A stretch of 41,662 bases of DNA from Gemmatimonadota bacterium. GTDB taxonomy: Bacteria > Gemmatimonadota > Gemmatimonadetes > Gemmatimonadales > GWC2-71-9. The notes below the pieces were generated by a model. The model did not search any database. It was given only the letters and a program-made list of their open reading frames with translations, and was not told where the DNA came from. The stretch is taken from the NCBI GenBank assembly GCA_022563595.1, contig JADFNB010000027.1, positions 1 through 41,662 of the forward strand. Reading direction: 5' to 3'. The stretch's first letter is position 1. The number at the start of each line of letters is the position of its first letter. This document shows, piece by piece, positions 40,720-41,662 of this stretch. A program made the position numbers and the translations under genes.

Positions 40720-41205
40720 GTGCTCTCCTCTTGAGAACGAGTGGCGCGCTCCCCCTTCAGCCGTAGTGAGTTTTCACACCGCCTCTGCGCGGGTTAGACG
40801 GCGGCTTAATCAGGTGCCGCTTTGGCGAAGCTGCGCGAAAGATCGCTGGGCCTCCGAGAACAAAACGACGTAAACGTCTGTCGGTGGCTCCAGGGTGTCG
40901 TCGGGGTGGGCGTCCTACGGGGGCGTCAGTCTGGCGGCAGGCCGGGAGAGCCACCGGGTAAACAGGACTCTTTCGTCGCCTATTATGCCGTCGGCGCGCG
41001 GAGCCCGCAAGCGTGGCGGCTCGCCTCACCCTATCTCTGTGCCTCGCCTACGAGATGCAACGCTCGCCGGAGTCAGTTCCGTGACGGGACTCCGCCCAGC
41101 TCGGCGGCATACCTGAGGAGCCCGCGGCTCGTTAGCACGTAACGGGCTGCGACCGCCGCCCGTCAACTGTTTGATATCAGACCGCGCTCGGGCGGAGCGT
41201 CCTTG
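40720..41205. other. Gene-poor stretch with right direct-repeat copy
   Basis: About 486 nt without a convincing gene on either strand. It carries the right copy of the 28/29-nt repeat at 40914-40942. Other symmetry is minor: CGTTA-N5-TAACG near 41128, and CGGAGTC/GACTCCG around a 13-nt loop near 41070. The DUF2235 promoter should lie at its left edge. Frames read here are Arg-rich and look like noise. Confidence 0.45.
40914..40942 (+). repeat. Direct repeat, right copy (29 nt)
   Basis: Starts CCTACGGGGGCGTCAGTCTG, ends GGCGGCAGGC. It differs from the copy at 36503-36530 by one inserted G and one substitution. Similarity fades into the flanks (CGTCGG...TGGG before both copies). Confidence 0.7.
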
Positions 41206-41499
41206 CTAAGGTCGCGACGACAGCGAGTCCGGGTAGCAGTACCGCATCAGCCTAGGAGCGCCTCGCAGGAGATACGCGCCGATAGCAATGGCCAGTAGTG
41301 CCTGTATGACAGCCATCAAGGTGCCTGTATCCATCAAGGTCACGGTGCTCGTCGAAAAGGTTCCGCCAACGTCCTGGACCATTCCCCAAACCGGACTGAA
41401 CTTGATGAAGGCCGCCACTAGCAGTTTGGAGATGCTGTATAGCACGAGCCCGAGGCCCACAAGGCGGATCAGCACGCCGAAAATGTCTCGCGGTGCCAT
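41206..41499 (-). CDS. Small membrane protein of unknown function
   Basis: A 97-residue protein with two strong membrane segments (about residues 8-32 and 57-82) joined by a Thr/Ser-rich loop (VGGTFSTSTVTLMDTGTL). The C-terminus is short and charged. ATG 41499 has GGAGG 8 nt upstream, a good ribosome site. No similarity recognised. Neither neighbour gives a hint: the DUF2235 gene is almost 500 nt away and the window ends upstream. Confidence 0.65.
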   Translation of the reverse strand: MAPRDIFGVLIRLVGLGLVLYSISKLLVAAFIKFSPVWGMVQDVGGTFSTSTVTLMDTGTLMAVIQALLAIAIGAYLLRGAPRLMRYCYPDSLSSRP

Positions 41500-41662
41500 G
41501 GAGCTTCCCTCCAGGCGCTACACAACACGCCTACCAAAGGAGAATGCAATAGTGCGGTCTAACTATTGTAAATGTACAGATCCATTCCAGCGGCGCAGCG
41601 GGACATGGGGTTGCGGCTTGAAGTTCACCGCCACCCGTCACCGCCGCCTCCGGATCAGATCC
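41500..41662. other. Upstream region of the small membrane protein, window edge
   Basis: On the minus strand TACAAT about 70 nt before the ATG could be a -10 box, but no matching -35 hexamer is seen. The rest is AT-richer than the window average and shows no gene. Confidence 0.3.

Noticed and set aside
40914-40942. CCTACGGGGGC resembles the conserved CCTACGGG segment of 16S rRNA.
   Set aside because: The flanks do not continue as 16S rRNA on either side; it is part of the 28/29-nt repeat.
40793-41572. GTTAGAC near 40793 and GTCTAAC near 41566 have the form of integron attC heptamers bracketing the small membrane protein gene.
   Set aside because: No partner heptamer or inner complementary pair lies at attC distance (50-140 nt) on the left side, and the right side is cut by the window end. 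Seven-mers alone occur by chance.
1-41662. CRISPR arrays, tRNA genes, insertion sequences.
   Set aside because: No regularly spaced 20-40-nt repeats, no cloverleaf with GTTCRA arm, no transposase frame. The only tandem repeats are the 13-nt units at 39318-39382, too short and without spacers.

Overview
The window is about 41.7 kb of high-GC bacterial chromosome carrying roughly 40 credible protein genes, no rRNA or tRNA gene that I could find, no CRISPR array and no intact transposase. The mix fits a Gemmatimonadota-like soil or sediment bacterium: DUF1800/DUF1501 pair, EF-G-like second translocase, GAF kinase of DosS type, BIG2/PD40 and six-bladed propeller exported proteins, lysine-rich histone-like protein, bacterial squalene synthase. 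That placement is inference from gene content, not from a marker gene.

Left part (1-17.4 kb). A beta-barrel-type exported protein converges on a cytochrome c / phosphate-selective-porin-like pair, which has a visible promoter and an overlapping palindrome. An OmpR-type regulator with its sensor kinase is followed by a decayed DUF2892 copy, a terminator and an intact DUF2892 gene. Then come a GAF histidine kinase with a universal-stress-protein remnant upstream, archease-rtcB (RNA ligation), a type II NADH dehydrogenase, the DUF1800-DUF1501 pair, an ABC exporter and an EF-G-like GTPase closed by a strong terminator.

Middle part (17.4-30.4 kb) is a minus-strand run of 15 genes, most coupled by 1 to 4-nt stop/start overlaps. 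It falls into three likely transcripts: selD-rnhA-dCMP deaminase-zinc ribbon-isocitrate/isopropylmalate-type dehydrogenase; thiolase-SPFH protein-membrane protein-3-hydroxyacyl-CoA dehydrogenase; and lipoprotein-lipoprotein-squalene synthase-FAD oxidase-thyA-folA. The selD gene has an in-frame UGA at the known catalytic Cys/Sec position, so SelD is itself a selenoprotein here and the organism should make selenocysteine. A nickel/cobalt-type transporter diverges from selD with only 22 nt between the start codons.

Right part (31-41.7 kb) is more accessory: a QW-motif alpha-toroid protein, a decayed amidohydrolase, a histone-like protein, a large exported BIG2/PD40 protein and a zinc-type dehydrogenase. 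A 4.4-kb segment bracketed by two near-identical 28/29-nt direct repeats follows. That segment encodes a six-bladed propeller lipoprotein, a DsbA-like thiol oxidoreductase, a secreted 10-cysteine mini-protein, a short coupled ORF crossed by five 13-nt tandem repeats, and a DUF2235 alpha/beta hydrolase. It is the best candidate for an undescribed system.
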